DNA of 64,000 nt from Bacillota bacterium. GTDB lineage: Bacteria; Bacillota; Clostridia; Christensenellales; SZUA-584. The DNA lies in NCBI GenBank assembly GCA_023399095.1, contig JAEWQS010000077.1, positions 1 through 64,000 on the forward strand. The letters run 5' to 3'. Position numbers and translations under genes: made by a program. Of this stretch, positions 24,543 to 32,482 are shown piece after piece (the stretch's first letter is position 1; every line of letters begins with the position of its first letter). The notes below the pieces were generated by a model. The model ran no database searches. It was given only the letters and a program-made list of their open reading frames with translations, and was not told the DNA's origin.

Positions 24543-25106
24543 TTGCCTGACGAACAGCTGCTGCTTGAGACCTTTTCCAACGGAGACTTTACATATATCG
24601 ATTTGTTGATCTGCCGGTATGAGGACAGCTTATTAAACTTATGCCTCAAACTCGCGAAAAATAAGCATGACGCTGAGGAACTGTATCAGCAAACGTGGCT
24701 TAAAGCCATACAGAAATCGCATACGTGTGCAAAATCGTTTAAAAACTGGCTGTATACCGTCTGCCTAAACGCATACAGGGACAGCTACCGACGCAGCAGA
24801 CGTGAACGAGAAGTCGTCGATGACTCGCTGGACGCTGAGACAAAGGATTATGTGATCGCGTCGGCAACCGATAATATATCGGCGGAAAGCGAAGCGCTTG
24901 CCAAATTGACGGGCGAGATACTGATGAATAAAGTGAATATGCTGCCCGACAAACACAGACTGCCGATTATATTGTTTTATTTTGAGAGGCTCGACTACAA
25001 AGAAAGCGCGGCAGTGCTGGGGCTGCCCATGGGCACGGTCAAATCCCGTTTAAACGCTGCCAAATCCAAGCTGCGTAAGGAAATGGAGAACGAACTGAAT
25101 GTTTGA
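24543..25106 (+). CDS. ECF-type RNA polymerase sigma factor
   Basis: 187 residues with sigma-70 region 2 (about 20-85, including AEELYQQTWLKAI and FKNWLYTVCLNAYRDSYRR) and region 4 (about 125-180, with the HTH ESAAVLGLPMGTVKSRL). Regions 1 and 3 are missing, as in extracytoplasmic-function sigma factors. The start is a TTG at 24543 about nine bases after GGGG; no ATG is better placed. It overlaps by eight bases the gene for an RsgI-type anti-sigma factor, and a lipoprotein with the same sensor motif follows, so the three form a cell-envelope signalling operon. The ECF factor with an RsgI-like partner, rather than SigI, is unusual. Confidence 0.9.
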   Translation: MPDEQLLLETFSNGDFTYIDLLICRYEDSLLNLCLKLAKNKHDAEELYQQTWLKAIQKSHTCAKSFKNWLYTVCLNAYRDSYRRSRREREVVDDSLDAETKDYVIASATDNISAESEALAKLTGEILMNKVNMLPDKHRLPIILFYFERLDYKESAAVLGLPMGTVKSRLNAAKSKLRKEMENELNV

Positions 25107-26175
25107 TATTGAAAAAGAGTTAAGAGGAATAAAATTTGAAACAGCGCATCCAAGCGAGCGGCTTAGGCAAAAGACGCAGCAGCTCGTGACTCAAGAGGTG
25201 CGCAAAAAACAGCAGACCAAGCCAATTGGCAGGCTTACATGGGTGCTGACATCAGCGATGGCGGTATTCGCCGCGTTTATGATAATTTTTTCGCTGCCTC
25301 CGGCTGCAGACGGGGTCAGTTATTATACCGTAGATATTAACCCAAGTGTAAGCGTGAAGGTGAACGCATCCAAGACAGTCCTGGAGGTATCCGCAGAAAA
25401 TGACGATGCGGTGCTGGTGCTCAAGACCGTAAAGCTTGAGGGACTTGCGCTTAAAGAAGCGCTTTCGGAATTTATAAAGGCCGCAGACGATCAGGGATAC
25501 CTTAAGGATCAAGGACATGTGTTGGTTGCGCACTTTGGGGAGGCGGCGAGTCTGACTCAGCAGGAGATTGATGACGTCGTGAGCGGCGCTACGGAGCGCG
25601 AGGTGACAGCTCTGCTGCTTCAAAGCACAACGAACGAGTATGAGCAGAACAAAACACAGCATGGTCAGCCCGGCATTGAACTGCTCAAAAAGAAAGCGGC
25701 GGAACAGGGTATAAAGGAGCGCGATGTTGATGAAATTATCGAGCAAATACGCGGAAATTCAGCCAAGCCGCAAAACGATAAGCAAAATACCCCAAATCAC
25801 AGTGAAAAGGCTGACGATCGCCCAACAGCTACAGCCATCGAAAACGATCAGAGTGAAAAGGACAACAGCGGAGGCGCAGGCAATAGCGAAAACGCAAAAG
25901 ACAACGAGCAAGGGGCTTCAAACATTGGGAGCGACAATAAAGACGGCGAAGAAGTGAAAGAAAACAACGGCAAGGTTGAGGACAAGCCGGTCAGCGGCAG
26001 CAATGGCAATCAGAACAGCAACAACCAAGATAACGGCAATCAGAACAGCAACGACCAAGACAAGAGCGATGTGGACAAAACCGAAAAGCCTGACAATAGT
26101 GACGGAAGTCAAAAGGACAAAAACCGCAGTGGTAGTCGGCAGGAAAATGATGAACAAAACGAGCAAAAAGACTAG
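25099..26175 (+). CDS. RsgI-type membrane anti-sigma factor
   Basis: 358 residues. A short cytoplasmic N-terminus (1-45), which should bind the sigma factor, is followed by one membrane helix (about 47-66) and an extracytoplasmic RsgI-like domain (about 74-180) with TVDINPSVSVKVN. In clostridial RsgI proteins the Asn-Pro bond in this motif undergoes autoproteolysis as part of signalling; here it is N81-P82. Residues about 220-358 are a hydrophilic low-complexity tail rich in N, D, K, S and Q with a near-repeat of GNQNSN, likely a flexible wall-spanning extension. I see no carbohydrate-binding domain at its end. It overlaps the sigma gene by eight bases. Confidence 0.88.
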   Translation: MFDIEKELRGIKFETAHPSERLRQKTQQLVTQEVRKKQQTKPIGRLTWVLTSAMAVFAAFMIIFSLPPAADGVSYYTVDINPSVSVKVNASKTVLEVSAENDDAVLVLKTVKLEGLALKEALSEFIKAADDQGYLKDQGHVLVAHFGEAASLTQQEIDDVVSGATEREVTALLLQSTTNEYEQNKTQHGQPGIELLKKKAAEQGIKERDVDEIIEQIRGNSAKPQNDKQNTPNHSEKADDRPTATAIENDQSEKDNSGGAGNSENAKDNEQGASNIGSDNKDGEEVKENNGKVEDKPVSGSNGNQNSNNQDNGNQNSNDQDKSDVDKTEKPDNSDGSQKDKNRSGSRQENDEQNEQKD

Positions 26176-26206
26176 TGAAGCAGATATTTTATAGGGAGGC
26201 AACAAG

Positions 26207-27493
26207 ATGAAACATTTTAAAGGACAGAAATCCTTGGCATTATTGCTAAGTCTCACAATGATAGTGGCATTCGTGTTTACAGGATGCGCGACGACACCGC
26301 AAACGACGCAGCCGGAGACATCACCGACAACAGCGCCAACCATTGCGCCCACTGCGGCGCAGACAATGGCGGCTTTGCCGACTCAGGCGGTATCCCAGCA
26401 GCTAAGTTATGTGTCTATTGACGTGAACCCGAGTATCAAGTTTACCGTTCAGGACGGTGTCGTACTGGACGTCAGCGCGCTTAACGATGACGGCGAAGCC
26501 ATCACGCTGGAAAACGATGTGACTGGCCTTACACCAACTGAGGCGCTGAACGCTTTGATTGGGGCATTCGCGAACGGCGGCTATATCACAGAGGAAGATG
26601 GAAACGCGTCTCTCGTGATTACCACAAGCGGAGATGATGAAGAAGAACTGCTGCAGAACCTGCAAGACACAGCGACACAGCGCTTAACAGAGCTTGGTCT
26701 TGCGTGTGATGTGGTGGTGTCTGCCGTCGAAGATGAAATCACAGAGGAAGCGAAGCTGAACGGCCTGACACCCGGCAGATATTTGCTGCTCAGTTATCTT
26801 GCCGAAAAAGAAGGCATCACGCTGGAAGAAGCAAAAGCAAAGTATGGCTCGCTCAAGATGGGTAAGATGGTTAAGCTCGTGGACGATGTGGACGAAGTTT
26901 TCGGGCACAAGGACGATGAAAAAGATATGCAGGAACTTGTGGACAGCGGCATACTCACGGCTGAGCAGCTTGAGATATTGACGCAGGCGCAGAACACATT
27001 TAAGACTTCCATGAAGCAGGCACAGCAGACCTATAAACAAACGAGAACCGATGCCATGGATCTGTTGAAGGCCTCAAAAACCGAACTCAAAAATGCGTTT
27101 AAGGCCGATAAAGATGTTGACAAATACAAGTCTGCCAAAACCGCGCTCCAAGTACAGCTCGAACAACAAAAGCAGACAGCTATTCAGACTTATAAGCAGG
27201 CCAAGGTACAGGCCAGGGAACAATTCAGAGCCACGGTACAGTCACTTGGGCTGACGGATGAACAAATTGCCGCCCTGACGCAATGGGACTTCGACTTTGA
27301 TTGGGACCAGGATTATGACTGGGACGATGAAGACATTGAAAACGATAACGACGGCATCAAAGACGAAGATATTGATGAAGAAGACGAAAAAGACGAAGAT
27401 ATTGATGAAGAAGACGAAAAAGACGAAGATAAAGAGGATGACGAGCCCGGTAAAGGTAATAACGATAAAGGCAAAAACGGCAAAGGCAACTGA
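26207..27493 (+). CDS. Lipoprotein with an RsgI-like sensor domain and acidic tail
   Basis: 428 residues. A lipoprotein signal peptide ends in FTGC (C27), and a Thr/Pro/Ala linker (28-62) follows. An RsgI-like domain (about 67-175) begins YVSIDVNPSIKFTV, with the Asn-Pro pair N74-P75 aligned to the same motif of the anti-sigma factor encoded just upstream. A long charged helical region (about 255-355, rich in K, Q, A and T) precedes an extremely acidic tail that contains two perfect 30-base tandem repeats (27362-27421). Sharing the sensor motif suggests it shares or competes for the signal seen by the anti-sigma factor. The function is otherwise unknown. Confidence 0.82.
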   Translation: MKHFKGQKSLALLLSLTMIVAFVFTGCATTPQTTQPETSPTTAPTIAPTAAQTMAALPTQAVSQQLSYVSIDVNPSIKFTVQDGVVLDVSALNDDGEAITLENDVTGLTPTEALNALIGAFANGGYITEEDGNASLVITTSGDDEEELLQNLQDTATQRLTELGLACDVVVSAVEDEITEEAKLNGLTPGRYLLLSYLAEKEGITLEEAKAKYGSLKMGKMVKLVDDVDEVFGHKDDEKDMQELVDSGILTAEQLEILTQAQNTFKTSMKQAQQTYKQTRTDAMDLLKASKTELKNAFKADKDVDKYKSAKTALQVQLEQQKQTAIQTYKQAKVQAREQFRATVQSLGLTDEQIAALTQWDFDFDWDQDYDWDDEDIENDNDGIKDEDIDEEDEKDEDIDEEDEKDEDKEDDEPGKGNNDKGKNGKGN

Positions 27494-27546
27494 GTTAAGC
27501 TAATTATACAAACCAAATAAATAGGGTTATTAACGCACATGAGGGA

Positions 27547-27570
27547 ACCGCTGGGCGCCAGCGGTTTTTC
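27547..27570 (+). terminator. Intrinsic terminator of the sigma/RsgI operon
   Basis: ACCGCTGG and CCAGCGGT (27547-27565) form a perfect stem with a three-base loop, followed by TTTTT. Confidence 0.92.
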
Positions 27571-27629
27571 TCATTTTGACACCTGCCAGTTGTATCGGGA
27601 CAACTTCTTGCATGGAGAACCGGTTCTTG

Positions 27630-27658
27630 TTGATTTATTTATAAAATATTGATATAAT
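27630..27658 (+). promoter_or_regulatory. Promoter of the MFS transporter transcript
   Basis: TTGATT (27630-27635), a 17-base spacer and perfect TATAAT (27653-27658). It places the start about 190 bases before the transporter, leaving room for the leader described next. Confidence 0.8.
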
Positions 27659-27681
27659 ATAGAAAAATTTTGGAGTCAGAA

Positions 27682-27717
27682 ATGTTTAGATCAAGCTATT
27701 TCGACACAGGTCAATAG
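27682..27717 (+). CDS. Putative 11-residue leader peptide
   Basis: ATG with TTGGAG (27670-27675) six bases upstream encodes MFRSSYFDTGQ and a TAG stop. It lies in the leader RNA, 20 bases after the predicted transcription start, and is followed by mutually exclusive hairpins. Such short translated leaders often control antibiotic-resistance pumps by drug-dependent ribosome stalling. No function beyond regulation is expected. Confidence 0.6.
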   Translation: MFRSSYFDTGQ

Positions 27718-27746
27718 CATTATGAATTAAAACCTATCTGGTTACC

Positions 27747-27782
27747 CTTTCGCCGGAAAGCCTTGTGCCTCTCGGCTTTTTG
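27747..27782 (+). terminator. Attenuator: competing hairpins ahead of the MFS gene
   Basis: AAAGCC (27757-27762) pairs with GGCTTT (27774-27779) followed by T's, an intrinsic terminator inside the leader. The overlapping CTTTC (27747-27751) can instead pair with GAAAG (27756-27760), which would break the terminator. The arrangement fits attenuation governed by translation of the upstream leader peptide. Confidence 0.6.
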
Positions 27783-27857
27783 TGTTCGTATTCGAGCGCC
27801 TCCGATTCACATTTGAGTTTTGTTTACATTTTAAATTTGATCGGAGAGTATTTAATA

Positions 27858-29036
27858 ATGAAAAAAACAATAGAACTCTTTTATTTGCACGGATTTTTCA
27901 GAGAATTCGTTTTGCTTTACCCTGTTTATTTGCTGATGTTTGAATCAAGAGGATTATCCATATTTGAGATATCTTCACTTCTGATGATATGGAGTGTGCC
28001 CGTATTTCTTCTGGAGATTCCTTCAGGTGCGTTGGCAGACATGTGGAGCAGGAAAAATATGATCGTCCTTGGGACAGTGCTGAAGCTGGCCGGTTTTACA
28101 ATCTGGCTGTTTGCGCACGATTTTGTTCTTTTCGCGATAGGCTTCATTTTATGGGGCGTGCAGGAGGCATTTTGCTCGGGAAGCACGGAGGCTTTGCTGT
28201 TTGACGTGCTTAAAGAGCATCAAATGGAGCAGGAATATGAAAAATACGCTGGGCGTTTTCGATTCTTCAGTGGAATCGCTATGGCCATGGCTATGGTTAT
28301 TGGCGGATTTGTTGCTGCGATAGGGTTCCATGTGGCTGCCATGCTATCTATGGTATCTATCGGGCTGTCGCTGCTCTTTGCACTGATGCTCAAGGATGTA
28401 AAAAACCCAACCTTAGAAGAAAATTCATGGAAGCTTTATTTTCAGCAATTGAAGACAGGTTTTGTATTATCCAAAAAAAGCATTCGGCTCACCATGGCGT
28501 TGATGCTGTGTGCGTTAATCGCCGTGGTGCCTGGCGTATTAGAGGAATATGACCAGCTTTATGCGCAAAGAGTCGGATTGTCCTTTGGGATGGTCGGTGT
28601 GTGGAGCGCTTCGCGAACCGGGCTTGAGTCCTTGGGGTGTTGGTTTGCGCACAGAGCCAAAAGGATTTTCGGATCGGCAAGCGGCATCAGTATACTAACC
28701 GCTGTCGCGGGTGTACTGCTGTTTGTTTCGGGATATGTCAATTCGGTTTATATGCTCCCTGTATACGGGCTGTTTTATATGCTGACTTCCTGCGCTTATG
28801 TGCTCGCCGAAGGGCGGATACAGCGCCTGACAAACTCGGTGCAGCGGGCAACGGTGTTGTCCATAAATTCGCTGCTGGTCAATTTGTCCGGCTTTTTCAT
28901 ACTGCTTGGGTTTGGGGGCATCTGTGAATATTGGAGCATGCGAACTGGCTTTTTGACGATGGCTGTTCTTCTCGTACTTATGATATGCGCGCTGGTACTG
29001 GCACGCAAAGTCATTCGTAAAACGCAAAAAGAGTGA
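27858..29036 (+). CDS. Major facilitator superfamily transporter
   Basis: 392 residues with about 12 membrane helices. The helix 2-3 loop motif A is GALADMWSRKN (57-67). The start is ATG 27858 (MKKTIELFYLHGFF) behind GGAGAG; open reading continues upstream to a GTG at 27765, but that codon lies inside the terminator hairpin. Its closest-feeling relatives are drug-efflux MFS proteins of Firmicutes, and the leader-peptide attenuator upstream supports an inducible drug-efflux role. The substrate is unknown. It is a single gene, with its own promoter. Confidence 0.9.
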   Translation: MKKTIELFYLHGFFREFVLLYPVYLLMFESRGLSIFEISSLLMIWSVPVFLLEIPSGALADMWSRKNMIVLGTVLKLAGFTIWLFAHDFVLFAIGFILWGVQEAFCSGSTEALLFDVLKEHQMEQEYEKYAGRFRFFSGIAMAMAMVIGGFVAAIGFHVAAMLSMVSIGLSLLFALMLKDVKNPTLEENSWKLYFQQLKTGFVLSKKSIRLTMALMLCALIAVVPGVLEEYDQLYAQRVGLSFGMVGVWSASRTGLESLGCWFAHRAKRIFGSASGISILTAVAGVLLFVSGYVNSVYMLPVYGLFYMLTSCAYVLAEGRIQRLTNSVQRATVLSINSLLVNLSGFFILLGFGGICEYWSMRTGFLTMAVLLVLMICALVLARKVIRKTQKE

Positions 29037-29114
29037 ATAACGCAAAAGCCAAATGGTTTACAGCTATGCTTAATCCCGCTATGATAATAGTAATTAAAAC
29101 AACGGAGGGGTAAT

Positions 29115-29531
29115 ATGAAAAGCTATCGCAAGGTACTGACGCTAAATATTCAAAAGCGGCGCCAGATGATCAATATCACGCCACAGGTGCAGGCGGCGCT
29201 GGCCGAGAGCGGCATTCGCGAAGGCCTTTGCCTCGTGAACGCCATGCATATCACCGCGAGCGTGTTCATAAACGACGACGAATCGGGTCTGCATGCGGAT
29301 TTTGAACGCTGGCTGGAACGTCTTGCGCCTGAAAAACCCTATGACCAATATGCGCACAACGGCTATGAAGACAACGCGGATGCGCACTTAAAGCGCACCG
29401 TGATGGGGCGTGAGGTGGTCGTAGCGGTGACGGAAGGCAAATTGGATTTTGGTCCTTGGGAGCAGATATTCTACGGAGAGTTCGACGGTATGCGCCAAAA
29501 GAAGCTGATGATTAAAATCATCGGCGAATAA
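29115..29531 (+). CDS. YjbQ-family (UPF0047) protein
   Basis: 138 residues, full length for the YjbQ/UPF0047 family, some members of which show weak thiamine-phosphate synthase activity. The conserved pattern is visible: [20 protein letters not shown] in the first half, then [20 protein letters not shown] and [18 protein letters not shown]. The first histidine motif reads HIT where many members have HTT. The start ATG follows GGAGGGG. It appears monocistronic with its own terminator. The biological role of the family is not settled. Confidence 0.9.
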   Translation: MKSYRKVLTLNIQKRRQMINITPQVQAALAESGIREGLCLVNAMHITASVFINDDESGLHADFERWLERLAPEKPYDQYAHNGYEDNADAHLKRTVMGREVVVAVTEGKLDFGPWEQIFYGEFDGMRQKKLMIKIIGE

Positions 29532-29545
29532 CGCTTGTTACGATA

Positions 29546-29580
29546 AGGAGACGGGACTGTGAAGTGACCTGTCTCTTTTA
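29546..29580 (+). terminator. Intrinsic terminator after the YjbQ gene
   Basis: GAGACGGG (29548-29555) pairs with CCTGTCTC (29568-29575, one G-T pair) and is followed by TTTTA. Confidence 0.8.
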
Positions 29581-29751
29581 TTGTGTTATTTTGTTATGGA
29601 CTGCTCTCAATACAGTGCTCATTGCTGAAAATAGTCATATCCCGAGTAAGCGTAAGCTGCACAATGACAATACGAATTCCAGATTAAGCGTACATCATAA
29701 ATGACGATATAATTATAGAGTGCAATTATGATGACATGAAGGAGAACAACA

Positions 29752-31710
29752 ATGGTCAAGAGATTTTTGGCACTGATGCTGGTGCTCTGCATGATAATCG
29801 GACTTGTCGGCTGCGGTATTCAAACGGTAAAAACCGATGGAGAAGAACCAATTAAGCCGCAGCCAACATCAACGGTGGGCGAACAGCTAGGTGTGGAAGA
29901 GCAGGGAACTCAAGAACCGCAAACGACTGAAATTGACGAGCAGTATCATTGGGACTTAACTCCGATATATGAAGGAGCCGACGCGTTTGAACAGGCGCTT
30001 GAAGAGGTGGAACAAGGGGGAATACCCTCGCTATTGGGATTTAAAGGAAAAATTAATACTGATAAAAACATCCTTGATTTCATGAAGCAGAAAGATATTA
30101 TTGAACAGAGATTAAGGCGGCTAAATGTATATGTGTTGCTGCTTACTGAGCAGAATCAGGCGGACAATGGAGCGACCGCGATGATGCAGCGGTATGATAA
30201 AGTGAACGAACAATTTTCAAAGGCCACGGCATTTTTTGCCCCGGAGCTGCTTGCCAACTCAAGTGATTTTTTAGACAGTCTACTCAAAGACCCGGGCATG
30301 GAGCCGTATGCTGAACAGATTAAGCGTCTGCGCAATAATGCAAGCCATGTGCTTCCCAATGAGACAGAAGTGCTGCTGCTTCCCATATCCAATGCGGCCA
30401 ACGGAGCCAGCACACTGTTTTCAAAGCTGACATCGGCGGATATGGAATTTATCACGATAAAAGACCCGAACGGTCAGGATATCGTGATTGATGAACCAAC
30501 CTATTACACGATGGTATCCAGCAATCCTGATCGTGAGTTTCGTAAGCAGTGTTCAGAATCACTTTTAAAAGCATACGGGCAATACCGTAATACGCTCGCT
30601 CAGAATATGGACAATTTTGTACAGGCGACTGTAAGTTTGGCGCACAGCCATAATTATGTCACGGCTAAGGAAGCGTCAATGGCAACTTACACGGTACCCT
30701 CAGAGGTTTATGATAACCTCATTACAACGGTCAACAGCAACCTGGATACGGCTCATCGTTATTATGCGCTCCGAAAAGACCTGTTAGGCGTAGACAAACT
30801 ATATTCGTCGGATATGCATTATCCGCCGGTAGAGGAATTTGAGGTTTCTTTTTCATATGAAGACGCGAAGGCGCTGATAGTTGAGGCGCTGGCGCCGCTG
30901 GGTAAAGACTATCAAAGCAATTTGCATAAAGCGTTCGACGAGCGTTGGATTGACGTTTATCCATCCGCAGGCAAGAGCGGCGGCGCGTTTTCAGCGGGTC
31001 TCAATGGTGTGCATCCCTATGTCTTAATGAATTACACAGATGACTATAACAGCATGTCAACGCTTGCGCATGAGCTTGGGCATGCGATGCACCAATACGA
31101 CTCGGCACTGAATCAGAAAAGCGATTTCAACAGTGACCCCACATCATTCACCAGCGAGGTGGCATCCACTACGAACGAGCTTCTTTTGGCCGATTACATG
31201 ATCAAACATGCCAAAAGCGACGAGGAAAAGCTGTACTATCTGTTTTCAGAGCTATCCACATTGAACAACACATTTTTCACGCAAACTATGTTTTCTGAAT
31301 TCGAAGATTCTATGTTCAAAGTTGTAGAAAATGGAGGGTCTCTTAACGCAGATGTGCTGGAGAACCTTTGGATAGAAGTTCTCAAGAAATATGATGGACC
31401 GGATGTGGAATTGACAGAAAGCGCCCGATATGGTTGGTCAAGAATTCCGCATTTTTATTACGATTACTATGTCTACCAATATGCCACGTCCATCGCGGCT
31501 GCCTGCAACGTCACTGAGCGCATTGAAAGCGGTGATGAGGGGGCCACTGAGGCTTATCTGGAATTTTTGCAGTCGGGAGACAGCGGTGACGGGGTGTCGC
31601 TGATACAAGTGACGGGCGTGGATATCATGTCTCCTGCATTCGCTGATGCTTTGATTCAGCGTTACAACGGCTTGATTGACCAGATTGAGGAGTTGACAAA
31701 CGCGGATTAG
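29752..31710 (+). CDS. M3-family oligoendopeptidase F, lipoprotein form
   Basis: 652 residues. The protein is a metallopeptidase of the M3B/oligoendopeptidase F type: the zinc motif HELGH is at 440-444 (ALAHELGHAMHQYD context), and the downstream FTSEVASTTNELL segment supplies the third zinc ligand Glu. Unlike typical cytoplasmic PepF (about 600 residues), it starts with a lipoprotein signal peptide (MVKRFLALMLVLCMIIGLVGC, C21) and a charged linker, so it should act outside the membrane, probably trimming peptides for uptake or destroying signal peptides. ATG follows AAGGAG. It is monocistronic and ends at a terminator. Confidence 0.92.
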   Translation: MVKRFLALMLVLCMIIGLVGCGIQTVKTDGEEPIKPQPTSTVGEQLGVEEQGTQEPQTTEIDEQYHWDLTPIYEGADAFEQALEEVEQGGIPSLLGFKGKINTDKNILDFMKQKDIIEQRLRRLNVYVLLLTEQNQADNGATAMMQRYDKVNEQFSKATAFFAPELLANSSDFLDSLLKDPGMEPYAEQIKRLRNNASHVLPNETEVLLLPISNAANGASTLFSKLTSADMEFITIKDPNGQDIVIDEPTYYTMVSSNPDREFRKQCSESLLKAYGQYRNTLAQNMDNFVQATVSLAHSHNYVTAKEASMATYTVPSEVYDNLITTVNSNLDTAHRYYALRKDLLGVDKLYSSDMHYPPVEEFEVSFSYEDAKALIVEALAPLGKDYQSNLHKAFDERWIDVYPSAGKSGGAFSAGLNGVHPYVLMNYTDDYNSMSTLAHELGHAMHQYDSALNQKSDFNSDPTSFTSEVASTTNELLLADYMIKHAKSDEEKLYYLFSELSTLNNTFFTQTMFSEFEDSMFKVVENGGSLNADVLENLWIEVLKKYDGPDVELTESARYGWSRIPHFYYDYYVYQYATSIAAACNVTERIESGDEGATEAYLEFLQSGDSGDGVSLIQVTGVDIMSPAFADALIQRYNGLIDQIEELTNAD

Positions 31711-31794
31711 TTAGTAAACCGGCAAGCGGGATTGGAGTAAATCATAGACCGTCTTGCCCACGAATTATATTTCTAGACTTTTTTGACACACTTG

Positions 31795-31827
31795 GGGCGG
31801 CGTCTAAAATGATGCTGCCCTCTCTTT
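31795..31827 (+). terminator. Intrinsic terminator after the M3 peptidase gene
   Basis: GGGCGGCGTC (31795-31804) pairs with GATGCTGCCC (31811-31820, two G-T pairs) and is followed by TCTCTTT. Confidence 0.78.
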
Positions 31828-31838
31828 ACATAAAAGAG

Positions 31839-31878
31839 TTGACAAACGGGGAATGAGTTACTACAATGGTAGTTGTAA
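31839..31878 (+). promoter_or_regulatory. Promoter and BlaI-like operator of the BlaI-family gene
   Basis: TTGACA (31839-31844), 17 bases and TACAAT (31862-31867) form a good promoter. The -10 box is embedded in an inverted repeat, TACAA (31862-31866) with TTGTA (31873-31877), extendable to TTAC and GTAA. BlaI/MecI repressors bind TACA/TGTA dyads at such positions, which suggests autoregulation. Confidence 0.65.
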
Positions 31879-31937
31879 TGTTGTTTTAGTAGTTTATGTT
31901 GAGGCATAAGGGAGATTAAATGGAGGGAGATGCTTTT

Positions 31938-32318
31938 ATGACAACACTGACGAAACCGGAATGGGCGGTTATGTCGGCACTTTGGGAGAAGTCGCCGCTG
32001 ACGATGTCGGGGATCATCGCAGCGATGGGAGACAAGATGGACTGGAAGTACAACACGTATGCGACATATGTGAAGCGCCTTTGCACAAAGGGATTCATCG
32101 CCTATAACGTTCTGGGACGAGATAATTTTTATTATCCGGCCGTCCAGAAGGATGAATGCATTGTGGCTGAGAGCAAGAGCCTGATAGAAAAAATGAGCGA
32201 ACGCTCGGCCAAGGCCTTGCTTGTCTGTATGCTTAAAGATGTAAAACTGACCGAAAAAGACTGTGATGAGCTTTCGAAACTCATCGAACAACTAAGGGAT
32301 CAAAAAGAGAATTCATAA
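31938..32318 (+). CDS. BlaI/MecI/CopY-family transcriptional repressor
   Basis: 126 residues with a winged-helix DNA-binding domain (about 1-75, TKPEWAVMSALWEKSPLTMSGI then TYATYVKRLCTKGFI) and a helical dimerisation tail, the usual size of BlaI. In the classical system a BlaR1 membrane sensor protease inactivates it; no M56 sensor gene is adjacent here, so it is an orphan. I place the start at ATG 31938 because GGAGGGAG lies over the earlier in-frame ATG at 31920. A dyad of the BlaI type overlaps its own promoter. The next gene (VanW family) is 164 bases away and may or may not be a target. Confidence 0.9.
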   Translation: MTTLTKPEWAVMSALWEKSPLTMSGIIAAMGDKMDWKYNTYATYVKRLCTKGFIAYNVLGRDNFYYPAVQKDECIVAESKSLIEKMSERSAKALLVCMLKDVKLTEKDCDELSKLIEQLRDQKENS

Positions 32319-32482
32319 TATTCCGGCACTTGCCATAGAAGCCATACCGTCTGTTTGCGCACCATATATATTTTATATGGATGCTGTATTTCATATACCA
32401 AAAAAATAGAAAGAATAACGATTCACTTGGATTAAAAGAATGCATTTTTGGATATGAATCACTAGACGGAGGGTGAACAAGA

